The notes beneath the pieces are model-generated. The model made no database searches and was not told the DNA's origin. It saw nothing but the letters and a program-made list of their open reading frames with translations. Shown here piece after piece: positions 1 to 12,092 of a stretch of DNA of 64,000 nt; position 1 is the first letter of the stretch; the number at the start of each line of letters is the position of its first letter. The position numbers were made by a program, and so were the translations under genes. Origin of the DNA: Larix kaempferi. Lineage: Eukaryota > Streptophyta > Pinopsida > Pinales > Pinaceae. Where the stretch lies: assembly GCA_027924585.1 (NCBI GenBank), contig BSBM01000609.1, positions 1,561,501 to 1,625,500 of the forward strand, in the 5' to 3' direction.

Positions 1-1110
1 TGTGTATTCCATTAACATGTAGGAAACGTGTTCTTATATGCTAAAATCAATTAAATTTTAGATCTAAGTATGTGGATTAACTATCATAAGAAAAGACCTA
101 AAATATTATTATAAAGTGTTTGTTTTAGAGTGCAAGTATTATAATATTGTGTAAACAACTCCAAAACAAAAAAAGTTTAGTTCATTGAAAGATAACAAAA
201 TTAACCATAGTGGTCTAATTTGAAATCTAAAAGAAACCATTAATCTCATTTTAACTTTAGATCATAGCAAGTAAAGATAGCCACGTAACCATCATAACAT
301 AAGATTAGAGAATTGAAGTGCAACCCCAAAGGGAATGATTTAAGTTGTATTAACTTATTTTTAATGTATTAAATCAAATGTTAATTTTGAGGTTTAAAAC
401 AAAAGAAATACTTAAAGAAAATGAAGTGATGAATTTTAATGGCTAAAATAAATGTGAGAAAAATCTAATGATTAGTGCCTAAATATAATGAAAGGGCATG
501 GAGCTATATTAAAAAAGAGTGGATCTCTTGATTATCAAAGAGCATGAGTGGGCGGAAAATATTCACACCGTAGTCTTGGTATTTAATAGCCAAATGACCC
601 TTCTTCTATTGTCCAAAATAGAGGAATTCAAAAGTTGAAAATTCTCTCATAAAACTTACAAGTATATGGGAATTTCACAAGCTAAAAATATTCCAATAAA
701 CCTGCAAATATATGGAGATTTCACAAGCAAAAAATTCTCCAATAAACTTGCAAATATTGAAAATAAACCTACAATAGATACTACACAATCCACAAAGATA
801 TGCAAGATTTCAAATGTTGAAATATTACTATTTAGTCATCAAAATTTATGTAGTATTATGTGAGGATATTGCCTTAATTTCCATGTATTCTTTGAATAAA
901 AAGGAAGAGTTCTTAGTAAGTTCCACCATTAAATCCACAATTAGCTCCTAAGATTTATATGATATTCTATCATACAAAAGAATAGACAAAGTATAAATGA
1001 TGATTTATTCTTCATAAGCTCTAGCCATCAAAACCATGTGAATACAATGAGAGAGCCTCTCTTTATATAGGAATAGAGCTTGACAACCCTCTAACAAGAA
1101 AATAATACAA
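1..1110. other. AT-rich intergenic DNA, no gene seen
   Basis: No reading frame here looks coding. The one small open frame (666-863) is low-complexity N/K/I-rich sequence that contains two near-copies of a phrase built on AATATATGGNAATTTCACAAGC (about 665-735), so it is a short duplication rather than a gene. I see no terminal repeats or TE domains. Confidence 0.6.
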
Positions 1111-1244
1111 ATATTTTTCATGAGAGGAGTGCCAAGTAGATCTAGTCAAAATTATAACAGTTGGTCCAAAGTCCAACTAAGAATGTGTAACAACCTTATC
1201 CATGTCATTGATAAGTCAAAAGCGATAACTCACCCTCGTCAAAA

Positions 1245-1365
1245 CCATGTGTCAGTACCATATACCAATACCATGTGCCATTGCCACGTGGAAATACCAT
1301 GTACGAATACCATGTGCCACTACCACGAGCTAATACCGCATGACAATGCCATGTGCCAATATCAT
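1245..1365. repeat. Minisatellite built on ATACCATGTGCCA
   Basis: About nine degenerate units of 12-13 bp follow one another, each built on ACCATGTGCCA or a close variant (ACCATGTACGA, GCCACGTGGAA, ACCACGAGCTA). Open frames on both strands (1120-1449 + and 1205-1390 -) are by-products of this period: the translated peptides simply repeat the unit. It lies about 150 bp upstream of the CACTA-1 terminus. Confidence 0.75.
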
Positions 1366-1514
1366 GGACTTGAAGAAGGGGGCACACCACCTAGGAGAAA
1401 GTGGAAATATAATATAGAACAACCAAGTGTTGGACATTATAAATTATGAGTCAGGAAAATAACTTTATTATATGCAAACATTAACATACAAAGCTATTAT
1501 GTGCACTTTTTTTA

Positions 1515-1900
1515 CACTACAGAATTTGAACCCAAAATCTGACAACATTCGACAAAAAGGATTGTGTCGTCAAATTTCACCTTTAAAATTACGAAATTTG
1601 ATAATAAAAAATTAAATTGAAAGAAGGGTACGTCGGATCTCTGACAGCCCTTGGATATCCGACGAATAGTGACCAGTGTTGTCGGATATATGACCTAATA
1701 TTAATCCCAAGGATGTCGGATAGCCGACCATATATTATGGCCCTGGATGTCGGATATCCGACGTCATGTGATGCCCGATAATGTTGGATCTCCAACAGTA
1801 GATCATGCCCTAGAATGTCAGATATCCGACATCTATTCTCCAACGGTAACTAAGTTCAATTCGTCAAATATCCAACAAAAGGTTATATTTTAATACCTAT
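1515..1900 (+). repeat. CACTA-1 terminal inverted repeat and subterminal TCGGATATCCGA palindromes
   Basis: The 29-bp terminus (1515-1543) is followed by a cluster of motifs around the 14-bp palindrome GTCGGATATCCGAC and close variants (about 1,630-1,850). This is the usual position of transposase (TnpA-like) binding sites in En/Spm elements. The same palindromes cluster at 38,640-38,800 in CACTA-3 and, more eroded, at 35,690-35,850 in CACTA-2. That these are binding sites is inference from position and family knowledge. Confidence 0.75.
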
Positions 1901-2085
1901 AAGTTTCGAAACATTCCGACATGTTTGCTATACAAGCGACGGTTTGCGGAAGTTTTTTTATTCGACAGACTATTTTTCGACAGACTGTTTTTCATTATTT
2001 CTATTGTTTTTGTGATTAAAGCCAGCGAAGTGTGGAGTTTGATTTTCTAAGATCGATAATATTCATTCAAGCTCTTTACGAGAAA

Positions 2086-2301
2086 ATGTCAAACAGCAAT
2101 ATTCCTGATCCAGACGAACATAATCGACAATTGCTTGCTAGATTGTGGGAAGGAGTGAAAAGAAGGGGTGATGGGAAATGTTATTGTCCATGTAGTCAAT
2201 GCAGGGGATTTAAGAGGAGAAGAATTTTGATCACAACAGCCAGAAAACATTGTAGGGAACATGGACACGCTGAGGGGGACATGAATATCATCCATTTGTA
2301 A
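2086..2301 (+). pseudogene. CACTA transposase first exon (transposase-associated domain)
   Basis: The exon starts at an ATG at 2086 (MSNSNIPDPDE...) and encodes the Cys/His-rich transposase-associated domain found at the N terminus of plant CACTA TNPD proteins. The core is GDGKCYCPCSQCRGF and the end is ARKHCREHGH. Of the three copies in the window this one has the best-preserved start: CACTA-2 has an 8-nt deletion and CACTA-3 a frameshift just after the start. A GTAAGT donor follows at about 2,297. The upstream codons of the open frame (from 2032) are absent from the other copies, so 2086 is the better start. With TNP2 deleted, no functional transposase can be made. Confidence 0.7.
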
Positions 2302-2403
2302 GTTTTGCATTATATATATATGTTTTTATTTTGATTGCTTTTGTAATGTATGTATTATTTTAATATTTCTTATATTAACTTTTATCTATTGATGGTTTCA
2401 ATA

Positions 2404-3680
2404 GATGGGGACTAACATGGACAATAAATATTATTTTAATATTTAATATTTATTATATTAATTTTTTCTTGTGTGCATGTTGAATCTAGGGTATAGTAGA
2501 ATAACTCATTTATTTGTTCGTTAGTGAGACTAACCCACTCACTGGGGAAAGCACTTAGCTCTTTAGATTTGTGACACTTTCCATGATAATAGAAATAACA
2601 ACTATATTGGCATGTTGTTTCTCTTCTATTTTCTCTATAGAAACCACGGCATCGTTTATCTTACCTTAGTGGACAGTATGAGAAATTTTGAGTTATATTT
2701 GAGTAGCTTTGCTCAGTAATTGGGTCAATTTTTATGTCTCTTGGATAGTTTGGATGCACCTATTTGACCAACAGTACAATTGGTTGTTCTTTCAATCCGT
2801 AAAGTAGCAACTAAACCCTTCTTGTTTCCCCTTTTTATCTAATTGTAGAGACCACTCATGAAAAGAATCATTTTTAACCTGTTATTTTTAGTTTTTCTTG
2901 TATTTTTCTCTTCTTGTTTGTATTACACTCAAAGGTAATAATAAAGAGTAGTTGATTGATCTATTTGATTCATTGCATGTTTTGTTTACCAAGAAAAATC
3001 AGATATTGCTTAGTGTATCAAGAATAAAAGTGAATTTCTCTTCAAGCCTTTTACTTCATTTATTTATTTCCAAAGTAATGATGTTGTTAGATGAATGTAT
3101 CAACTGTGTTTTTTTTATTAAAATATATTTTGTTTTTCAAAACAAAACACATGATCAAATTACACCTTTCACTCATGAGTCACATGTTTTCATGAACTTA
3201 AGAGATCTTGCTTGAAATCAACACACCTTTTTATGATTTGAAATTTAGTAGTTTAAAGAGAGAAAATTACTTCTTTTATTCCAAAACCATTGATGTTATT
3301 ACCACCAGCATAAATCCATCTTAAACCCAGATCTATTAAGCACTGAGAGGGATCCAATTTCCCGAGGTGGATTTATTTCTTAATGTGTAAAAAAATTAAG
3401 ATAGAAAAAATTACAGATCCCTCTCAGTCCTTAATAGATCCACGTTTAAGATAAATATTTTAAGTAGTTTTTATTGATGAGTTTTGAATCGACATGGATT
3501 TTTTAATTATTATTTTTATTTTTGGGAATGTAACATTAAATAATGTATCATAACAAAATCTCCCCCATACAGGGATGGGAGAACCTCGCTTCTCTCAATG
3601 AAAAAAGAAAACATCAGCATTACAGTGATTGCATTGTTGATTATATAATATTCTCTATTAACCATACAAACATATTGTCG
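2404..3680. other. Filler DNA replacing the TNP2 core of CACTA-1
   Basis: Homology to CACTA-2 and CACTA-3 stops at about 2,403, in intron 1, and resumes at about 3,680. The sequence between resembles neither sister copy. It has no recognisable protein domain and includes the imperfect hairpin at 3,318-3,467. Confidence 0.55.
3318..3467. repeat. Imperfect inverted repeat (foldback, about 35-bp arms)
   Basis: The left arm runs from TCTTAAACCCAGATC to GAGAGGGATC. The right arm is its reverse complement, from GATCCCTCTCAG to GTTTAAGATA, with a few mismatches and an AT-rich loop of about 70 bp. It could be a small MITE or a structured insertion inside the CACTA-1 filler. No TSD was established. 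Confidence 0.55.
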
Positions 3681-3761
3681 TTGCACTAGTTAATCATAAA
3701 TATTGGATCATTATGTAATCTTTTCTTGTATGGCTTGTTGTAGGTAAAACACCATAAGGCT

Positions 3762-4007
3762 ATGTGGTGCAATGGTTGTAGATATCACATCAAAAAGTTG
3801 GATGAAACGACGAAAACATCAGATTGTGGGATATCTGCAGTCTTTGAGGTGACCAATGTTTCCTCTAGAAGTGACAGACATCCAAAACTCTCTGAAAATC
3901 GATACTATGGGTATCTGGAAGACATTATTCAGTGTGACTTTAACTCCTTCAAGGTATTTCTATTCGTTGTTAAATGGTACAGGTTTCGAAAACATATAGG
4001 CTATTAA
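3762..4007 (+). pseudogene. CACTA-1 DUF4216 exon fragment
   Basis: The translation (MWCNGCRYHIKKLDE..., then EVTNVSSRSDRHP and FNSFKVFLFVVKWYR) matches the DUF4216 domain that forms the C-terminal part of plant CACTA transposase ORFs. It is a close paralogue of the minus-strand copy at 30,440-30,657 in CACTA-2. The preceding intron end (TTGTTGTAG before GTAAAACACCATAAGG) is also shared. The frame closes shortly after the domain core. It is a remnant with no upstream catalytic domain. Confidence 0.75.
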
Positions 4008-4056
4008 AAGTTGAAAATACATGAGCACACATTCATGGACTGGTCCAAAGCCACCT

Positions 4057-4253
4057 AATTCTTTGGCACGGGCGGTCCAAAGGTAAGTTTTATTTTTTTA
4101 TGTATTATTTTTTTTATTTGTAAATGTATTATATTCTCAAAGGATTTTTATAACAATCCTTTGAGAATATAATACATTTACAAATAAAAAAATAATACAT
4201 AAAAAAATAAAAAATAAATAAAACTTACCTTTGGACCTCCCGCGCCAAAGAAT
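4057..4253. repeat. Near-perfect long hairpin, arms about 90-100 nt, loop about 8 nt
   Basis: The left arm (about 4,057-4,145, from AATTCTTTGGCACGGGCGGT to CTCAAAGGATT) is mirrored almost base for base by the right arm (4,154-4,253). The loop is TTTATAAC. Mismatches are limited to about three bases in the GC-rich outer part and small length differences in T/A runs. A transcript through this point would fold into a stem of about 90 bp. Confidence 0.85.
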
Positions 4254-4258
4254 GAATT

Positions 4259-4621
4259 CATTTCATCTTGAACCCTTCGGCACTTGACTTCAGTTCAACC
4301 CATGGGCATAGCAACCTACCCGTGATCAGAGCAACCTAGTCGGAGGGAGAAGTTGAGATTGAGATACATTTCATCTTGAACCTCTTGCACTTGACTTCCA
4401 TTCAAATCCTGAGCAGAGTAATCTATCCGTGAGTAGAGCAACCTAATCAGAGGGAGGAGGTGAGATTGAGCTACATTTCATCTTGAACCCTCCTACAGTT
4501 GACTTCCGTTCAACCCGTGAGCAGAGCGACCTAATCGGAGGGAGGAGCTGAGAGTGAGCTACACTTCCGTTCAACTTGTGAGCAGAGTAACATGGTCGGA
4601 GGGAGGAGCTGATATTGAGCT
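4259..4621. repeat. Tandem repeat of about 107 bp, 3.5 copies
   Basis: Units begin with CATTTCATCTTGAACC at 4,259, 4,367 and 4,474. A shortened unit begins at 4,562. The first two are 108 and 107 bp, the third 88 bp. Each unit contains GACTTC-GTTCAA, GAGCAGAG and TCGGAGGGAGGAGCTGAGA blocks. The array starts immediately after the long hairpin, and its first bases overlap the right arm edge. Confidence 0.85.
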
Positions 4622-4639
4622 AGGAACCTATCGAGCAAG

Positions 4640-7600
4640 TAGGGGAAGAGAGGGGTTGGATCCGCAGTCGACTAGGGGAGACTCAACAACACTGATATTT
4701 CTTGACAACACTAAGAGGAGCCAATGCATCCAAAATCGATGAGTAATGAGCCCTAAATTGTTTGTCATTGAAGCAAATCTTTCTTCATTCAATCAATTTA
4801 AGGTTTTTTAAATTTGTTTTCGTCTCCATGAGCCATTTTCGATGAATTTCGATGAACCGGGGGGAAGGTAATAAAGCTGCTGGAGGGATCTTAAGCTGCC
4901 TACCATCCATTTTAAAACCTTCACTGAACGCTCCTTGAACCCTAAGAAGTGTATATTTAGTTTGGAAGAGGGAAAGCTGACATATGGTTTCTAAAAAGGG
5001 AATGGAAATAGACACGAGTATAGTTATTTAACAGATTTCCAAATCGACAAGCTATATAGTCTTTCTTGGGCAAGATAAAACTGGTTATAATATTTACATA
5101 AAATTTGCAGAGATAGCTTCTCCCATCAAAAAGAAAATAAAAATAGAAAAATATCATATCAGATTGGAACCAATTTCAGTGAATCTATTCCTATGTAAAT
5201 GCCTCCTTTGCTTCCTCGATTCCAACCTTGTGCTCCCCTCATACTATTGAACCTCACACTAATAGTTATTTCTCTTTGATGCCCCAAGTAAGAACCCCTG
5301 AGCAATTCATAAAGTGATAAAACAATACATTTAGGCTACATATCCTTTCAGTTTCGATTTGAAGCTTCTCCTTGGAAAACCCCTTCAAGGAAAAACCAGA
5401 TTCAAATGGGGTGCTCAATATTCATTATTGGCAAAACATAGTAACAATGTACTTATGCCATTTAGTAGTGATGTCATAGGGATCTTATACTTGATCCTCC
5501 CTTCTCCTACCAATGAATCCTTACTCCATTATCATTATTGTTAAAATTGGCATTTGACAGAGTAATCTCAAGTTTACAGGTTATTTAAAATATCATACTT
5601 ATCATAGAATGGGAAAAGGATAGGGAAAAAATGAAAAATATATATCCCCTTCAACTGATGGAAAGAAAGAGAGGACCCTTGATTTAAGCAATTCTCAAAT
5701 GCTTGAATTCAAGGACATAAGAAAGAATATTGCAACTATCCACCAACTCCAAGGATTAGAATATAAGCTTTCAATGCTTATAATTCTATCTGAATCCATG
5801 CAAATATTTAAACATTACCAAAAAACTATTAAAGCATATATTTTTAGAAATCCAACCAAATCATGTATGATAGTATTGTCTTAGTCAACCAAATTACAAT
5901 TCTCTGAACAGATGCAAAAGGATGAACAATTGAACAAGTTGGTTTCAACATACTATTAGGTAGAAGCTAGGTTTGAAGTGCTTTTCAAGTGTATTTGTAT
6001 GGACAATAGGCATCTAACATAGATTCTTCTTCAACCTTTTTTTGTTGTCATCTACATTATACTTATATTTTCTTAGAATTTAGGAGTGACAGTCCAATTC
6101 GACTTTGTTTGAGGATGCAATGCAATAACCAGATTACGACATCTCAGTTATAGTAGTAGCATATTCAGTTAGGGTGCATATGCCAAAGATAGAAAAAGGT
6201 AAGTTGTCCCTCTAAACGTCAAGCCACTTTAGTCATAGGCTAAGGTACAAAAACTTCAATATCCAACAAAACCTAATTTACAAATTTTGAAATCCCACAT
6301 TGTCGCTTTAAGCATGGTTGATTTTTTGTATTGCCTTCAAACATGAAATCAACGTTGTCTAAGGAAGGTCAAAATTAGTCAAATTCAGCAAAATCAGTCA
6401 ACTCTGTGGGAGGTTGAATCTGTGGTCAAGTTGTTTGTCAATGACAGTCATCGCCTCCTAACAGTCCTGTTTGGTGTTAAATGTGGCATCAATTAATTTG
6501 AGGACATTGTTTTCATGTAAAATTAGAGCCAAAACATGAGATGTTAGGGACAACATGCTATTATCATTTCCAGGATCCAAATTACAATGTTTCAGTAGTT
6601 CTACAGGAAATGATCTAACTTATCAAGGTCTTTCCCACAACTGTCTTTATCAATAGTCAGAGATTGCTCCAGGTAGTTCAAAAGGTTCTCCTAGTATTTT
6701 TCACGAACCCATCTGCCAAGATCCAGTTTATTTGCCACCAAAAACTAAGGTCCTTCCTCCATCACTTTCTGATATACATCATGTTTGTAGAAAAGAACAA
6801 TAAAAAATGCTTTAGAGTTGATTTATATGAATCCACACATACAAAATTTTAGAAGGAGGTCAAAACCATTAAACCTACATATGATTGCTACTTTTTTGTA
6901 ATTAGAGTAAATATAATTGATTTCATAGGAAGACACTTCCAAATATGAAACCTCTTCCACCTTATCCATTGTATGTGCACTAAGAATATATAGAAGGATT
7001 CAAATCAGATGGAGATGTTGTTTTATTTTTTTGCCGCATCTTTGAATCTAGGCTAGGATAATGAGGTAGTACGCTTACCCAAAATGTATCCACACAAATA
7101 AGAAACCAAAGAGAGGGAAAATCACTGCAAATATTATATTCATACAACACAAGTGAATTCACTAGATGCCTACCATAAAAAATTATTATCTAATATGCCA
7201 TAGTAGTCCCCATTGATATTGGGTCTATAATGCTTAAGCCCCTCATGGGGAAAGTTCCCCCACCTCTTAAGTTTTGTCTAAATATACAACTTATGAGTCT
7301 TTGTATTCCTATTGCGGGTTGGGGATCGGAGGTCATTGCGGAACTACGGATTGCGGATCGATGATAATTGCGAGTTTAGAGTTGCGGAGCCTTTGAATTG
7401 CTTGCTAACAAGAAGGGAAAAATTAGCAGGTGACTCAAGGGTGCTCTCCTCTAAAGGGCATTGAGGTGACTGGGGACATGATAGGTTGCATAGATTCATC
7501 TTTGTTTAGCTACCCAAAGGGGGTTGTAGAAATTGCAAGTAGAAGGAGATTCTTGGTGTACCATCAATTTGCTAAAATATTTATCAAAGGCCTCTCCCTT

Positions 7601-10560
7601 TCAATCCATGAAGCTTCACTGATAGCTTGCTCATAAATAGGTTTGATAAACTATTGTTCACATTTGATCACTTAATGTTTCATCACACTCATCTATTTGG
7701 GAACAAAGATGTGATTTGTGGGAAAATACCGGTATTGAAATTGGGTTTTGAGAAAATAATAAAAGCTCCACTAGATTTTTTTAATATTGATTCAACCAAC
7801 TAGAAATCCTAATTGAAATATGTGATTGAGATCATGCAGGAGACCACCAACCCTATAGAATAGGACATGGACCCTGTAGTAGGGACACAAAATACTGTAC
7901 AAAGTTCGTTGAGAAAATGTTAGAATAGTTGAAGCTAAGAAATAGAACCACAAATGAATAGTTGTAAGAATAATTAAGTGGATTGGCATTGAAATCAAGT
8001 CATGTTTGATGGGACAACTAATGTCACAAAAATTGTGGAACACATGGTTCCATAGGATGAACTTGATTAGATGAAAACAATATTAGTTCTTACATCAATT
8101 GAGAATCATACAAAGTGGTGGGATACAAATAAAATAATGTGGGAACATGGTAGGATATTAAAAAGGTTCTAAAGGCCAAGTTCTTAATGGACATAGACGA
8201 CTCGATGAACTAGAAACTTGTGGAACCATGCAATGTTAGATAAATAATCTGGTTCAAATGAAATTCAACGTATGCAAAACATGTGTATCACTATGAATTT
8301 GTTAGGAAACATGTGAAACCCCCATTCAACAATGGGTGCATATCTATGTACACACCTTAGTGGCATTCTGGAAATCCATCTAGTGATAGTGATAGAAATA
8401 TGGCAATAAAGGAATTGTTCAAAACCTGAATTATGCCCTCTAAACAGTGAATAGTCAAGGCATTCCTCCAAGAGTTTTTATCACTGAAACTTAGAGAAGA
8501 AAGACTAGGCTAAAGGCACTTCTCCAACAGAACTAATGGCAGAAAATATAAGGTCAAAGAAGGATATCCTAGAGTAAGAAAAATCAGAATGATATTGATT
8601 ATAAGATATTTGGAATGCGCAGAGGGTTTTATTTGCTAGCACTGAGGTGAATGGTGGTCCAGTCCATGGGAGCTTTTAGGTGCAAATCTTGAGCAGATAT
8701 GAGCAACAATAATTTATGTTCCAAAGCAAAGTCTTTCAACTGTCAAATAATTCCTAAATATATAACTAGAATCTTTCTAAAAAAACATTATTTGAAAATT
8801 CTAAGTTTACAACCCACGTGATCCAAGTATTCCACAATACAATCTCTCACATGTAGAATTATAAATTCACACAAAATTCTCACAACCTACATAATCTGAA
8901 TGTTACCAATACTGCCACTTACATGAGACATGTATGTCATATATCTAGCTGGGCATGGTGGTAGGATAGACTCCAATTTTTTGCACTATTATTGGGTGAG
9001 TGCTCTGGATTCTAGAAACTCAACATTGAAATGAATGTACAAATGACCTTTCATCAAAGGCGTTTGGTATCGAGGCATAACTTCATCATTTATGGCCTTG
9101 TATTGATCTGAAATCATGAAATTTTTTGATAAGATAAACACCACATAATGGAATGCAGGTTAAGTTTCCATGCCTTTGCACACATATATATTAATGAAAT
9201 TTATACAACTGAAAGGATTAATAATAACACATTAATCAAGAATGAGGATTTGTTACATACTGGGTTTGATTATTTCCCTTGGGCTAGACTTCATGAGCAG
9301 TTGCCTACCATCAAGATGATTTAAAGGAATTTGGAATCCACAAAGAGCCTCTATCAAATTAAGTGTGTGCGCTACATAGATATCATCACCCTTTCATTTG
9401 AAATTGGAGTGGTCTTTCAATTACAGTACAAAGAGAATGTCACCAGAACTATAGTGTTCGGCTGCAAATACAAGAATGTTTGAAATGAATTAGCCCGGAG
9501 AATGTACACACCGCATAGTATTCACAATCCATGCTTGTTACATTATACATTTAGAACAAACCTATGCCTGGACTCTACAGGTTTGCAAATAATCACTATG
9601 ACAAGGATTATTACATATGCCTACCAGCATGCATAATGAGATTGTTAAATGGTAGGGTCATGGATCTTTTGTGTTAAGGATTTTTATAGGGAAACGGTGT
9701 TTAACATATTGTTCATATCACGAGGATGTTTTGTTCGTAGAAAGAGTACAAACTTGTAGATGATTTTTGTTTTAAATTTCAAGCATTGGTAATAGTGGGC
9801 ATTTACTAGGGATAAATGGATTTAAGCAAAGGAGAAACAATCATCTAGAATGGATGAAAATATTAATGCATAAATTCTCTTGAAGGAAAATAAAATAAAA
9901 TTAACTAGGCATTTTAGTAGTGCTTGGATCATAACTTGCATCCAACTGAGTCTTTTATTCTATTGCCTAAAGCTCCAACCATTTGGACTTATTCCTTTAC
10001 CTACAACTCATGCAAAATAGACTATACTTAAACCCTTGAAATTATCCCCTTTGAAAATATTCAAGGATACCAGGGAAACCACAAAGGGATGAAGTCAATG
10101 GCCTAAATATTGCCTCAAAAAAATGCTAAGAAGTATTCCAACTTAGTGTGCCCAAAATTTATATACCCTCCATAAATTCCTAAGTTTGATTGCTAGATTA
10201 GCGCCAACCTTAAAACGTTTTGGGGAAAATAAATAATTTCTTGAAACTCTTGCTATTGATGGGTCAAAATATGTGTAACGGGTCACTCTAAATCTACAAG
10301 AAGGTGAGATTGAAATATGGGCAAGAGATGGCTTTGAATTCGCAAGAAGTATGACTTCAGGTATACAAGAAGGTGAGGTCAACCTATGCAAGAGATGGAT
10401 CAAAATATTTTCAAGAGTTGGGTATCAAATATGTGACTGTAAGTCAAAACCTTGTAAGAGTGTCACACCAAAATATCATCATCATGAGTTATGTGTCCTT
10501 GATTTATCCTAATTCCTAAAGCACTTGAGTCATAATGACTGAAGGAAGGGTTTTGGTTAT
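4640..10560. other. Long intergenic tract, nothing recognisable
   Basis: Open frames are all short (under about 90 codons) and overlap on both strands without domain-like composition. I see no LTR, TIR, poly(A)-plus-TSD or conserved motif. A locally GC-rich patch at about 7,310-7,400 repeats TTGCGGA several times. Decayed retroelement sequence is likely but cannot be shown by eye. Confidence 0.5.
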
Positions 10561-10582
10561 GTTTTTCCTTATGTTGTCACAC

Positions 10583-10665
10583 TTACGCACCTTGCACATT
10601 AACAAAGTGCGTCAGACCCCTGATGACGCACTTTGCACATTGCAAAGCGCGTCACTAACCCTATC
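10583..10665. repeat. Short inverted repeat around AAAGTGCGTCA
   Basis: The sequence AAAGTGCGTCA is followed by a spacer GACCCCTGA and then TGACGCACTTT, a perfect 11-bp inverted pair. Another near copy of the arm (AAAGCGCGTCA) follows about 20 bp later. CGTCA cores resemble bZIP (TGACG) sites, but no gene lies nearby to give that meaning. Confidence 0.5.
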
Positions 10666-10699
10666 TTCGTTTGATTAGAGTGCGTCACTCCTCAAAGAT

Positions 10700-11800
10700 G
10701 TAGATCATGTTTAGTGTTCTACATGTGTGTGTTGATTATGGGTCCTTTAAAGTTTTTGAGACTTTCACTCAAGTGTGCTTAACCATGTTATAATGCAATT
10801 GGATCAACAAGGGCATTCAAATGAGGCCTTAACTCTATTTCATAAAATGGAACGAGTAGGAATGAAACTTGACTCAACAACAACACTGTATGTGCCCATT
10901 TAGCTCATACGTAAAGTGTATCTAGGGACTTCTGGATAAGAGGTGACTATTTAAAAAATATTTCATTAGAGTTGAGTGCTAATGTGTGGAGAAAATGTTA
11001 ATGATTATACATTTAGTGGAAATGTTGAGTTAGGACATGTATCAAAACACCTTTTTTTAACTAGAGACTAAAAATGCTAAGTGTTATGTATTACTCAAAC
11101 ACATATATGCTAGGGATGACAAGTTTGTAATGAAAAGACAACATTAAACTAGAAATAAGATTATTTAAGATCATTGTGGCCGAAGTGCAGGAGTTCATAT
11201 ATGCACATAAAACCACCTATAAACAAATCTACATAACAAGCAAGCTTCATTAGTGCTACTTCATCCTTGAATATTTACTTGATTGATCTTGTTTGGTATA
11301 TCTCTCTTTTCAAGAATTGGTCAGGCCTAATAATTTAACTATCTGATCTAGAATTAGATATTATACGTTTGATGAACATTTTAATTTAATAATGTAAATT
11401 ACAATAATATCCAAGTAAAATAATGGGTAATAAGAGTTCACCTAAGGAAACATGGAGAACACCAAAACAAAGTATATAATACCACCGATCACATCAAAAC
11501 GCCAATTTTTCTTCTGAAATTTCAAAATGTTTCCCAAGGCTATCTGTAACAAGTTCCAAGGGATGAGTGAAATAGCCATAGTAAAATTTCAACACTACAA
11601 CTATACACCGGAAGCAATTTTATAAGTCATGGCATACATGCTATGACAATAATGATTCAAAGAAATAACTGTGAGAAATGAATAATTCTTTACCTTGTTA
11701 GAGGCTTGGAAAGTAGGATAATATGCTTTAGTTTCATAACAAGCCCCAAGAAATTGTCAAAATTTAGAAAACACACGAGTGGGTTGTAGAAAGGAACCAT
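10700..11800. other. Intergenic DNA downstream of the SET/Transposase_24 relic
   Basis: No domain or convincing frame is seen. A CACTACAACT string at 11,593 lies where a CACTA left end might be expected, but its following bases do not match the termini at 1,515 or 38,913. Confidence 0.5.
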
Positions 11801-11809
11801 CGTAGCCAT

Positions 11810-11917
11810 TCATTGATATCCTCTTTGTTTCGAGAATAATTTAATATTCTCTACTGAACATGGCCAACCACATGAAGGTGGAAGCTCTTATGCCCCCCCC
11901 CTCACATCACTCTCAAT
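11810..11917 (-). pseudogene. Terminal exon shared with CACTA-2 (ELPPSxGWxC...NIKLF peptide)
   Basis: Read on the minus strand this is an open stretch of about 35 codons with IESDVRGG, then an in-frame TAA, then ELPPSCGWPC, NIKLF and KQR before a TGA at 11,810-11,812. The segment at 29,643-29,750 downstream of CACTA-2 encodes the same peptide (IESGVRGGSDELPPSRGW...) without the internal stop. The G-run length differs by one, but alignment and frame are kept. Conservation at peptide level in two places, each about 200 bp downstream of a transposase gene, suggests a real last exon of a CACTA gene. I do not recognise the peptide family. Confidence 0.5.
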
Positions 11918-12092
11918 TCCCCATACCCAATGCATGTACTTGAAAAAAAAATTATGTGCAAACATGCAGATTTCATCATAAAGAAACATTTACCATTCAT
12001 TCAATAAAAGCTAACATTCATTAAACCATTCATTCATTCAGTAGGCAAAAAATTATGCATGAAATTATATTATAAAAAATAATTACACAGTA

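Larger units (their letters stand above)
1515..4253 (+). mobile_element. CACTA-1: internally deleted CACTA (En/Spm) transposon
   Basis: The left end starts CACTACAGAATTTGAACCCA, a classic CACTA terminus. It matches the reverse complement of the CACTA-3 end at 38,913. Homology to CACTA-2 and CACTA-3 covers the terminus, the subterminal palindromes, the first exon and the first intron up to about 2,403. About 1.28 kb of unrelated filler follows, and homology returns at about 3,680-4,010 with the DUF4216 exon. The TNP2 catalytic region is therefore missing. No matching right terminus is visible; I place the end provisionally at the hairpin (4,057-4,253). The element cannot move by itself but could be a substrate for a relative. 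Confidence 0.75.

Noticed and set aside
11593-11602. CACTACAACT as a CACTA left terminus of the SET/Transposase_24 unit
   Set aside because: Beyond CACTACA the bases do not match the termini at 1,515 or 38,913, and no reciprocal end was found right of 17,983.
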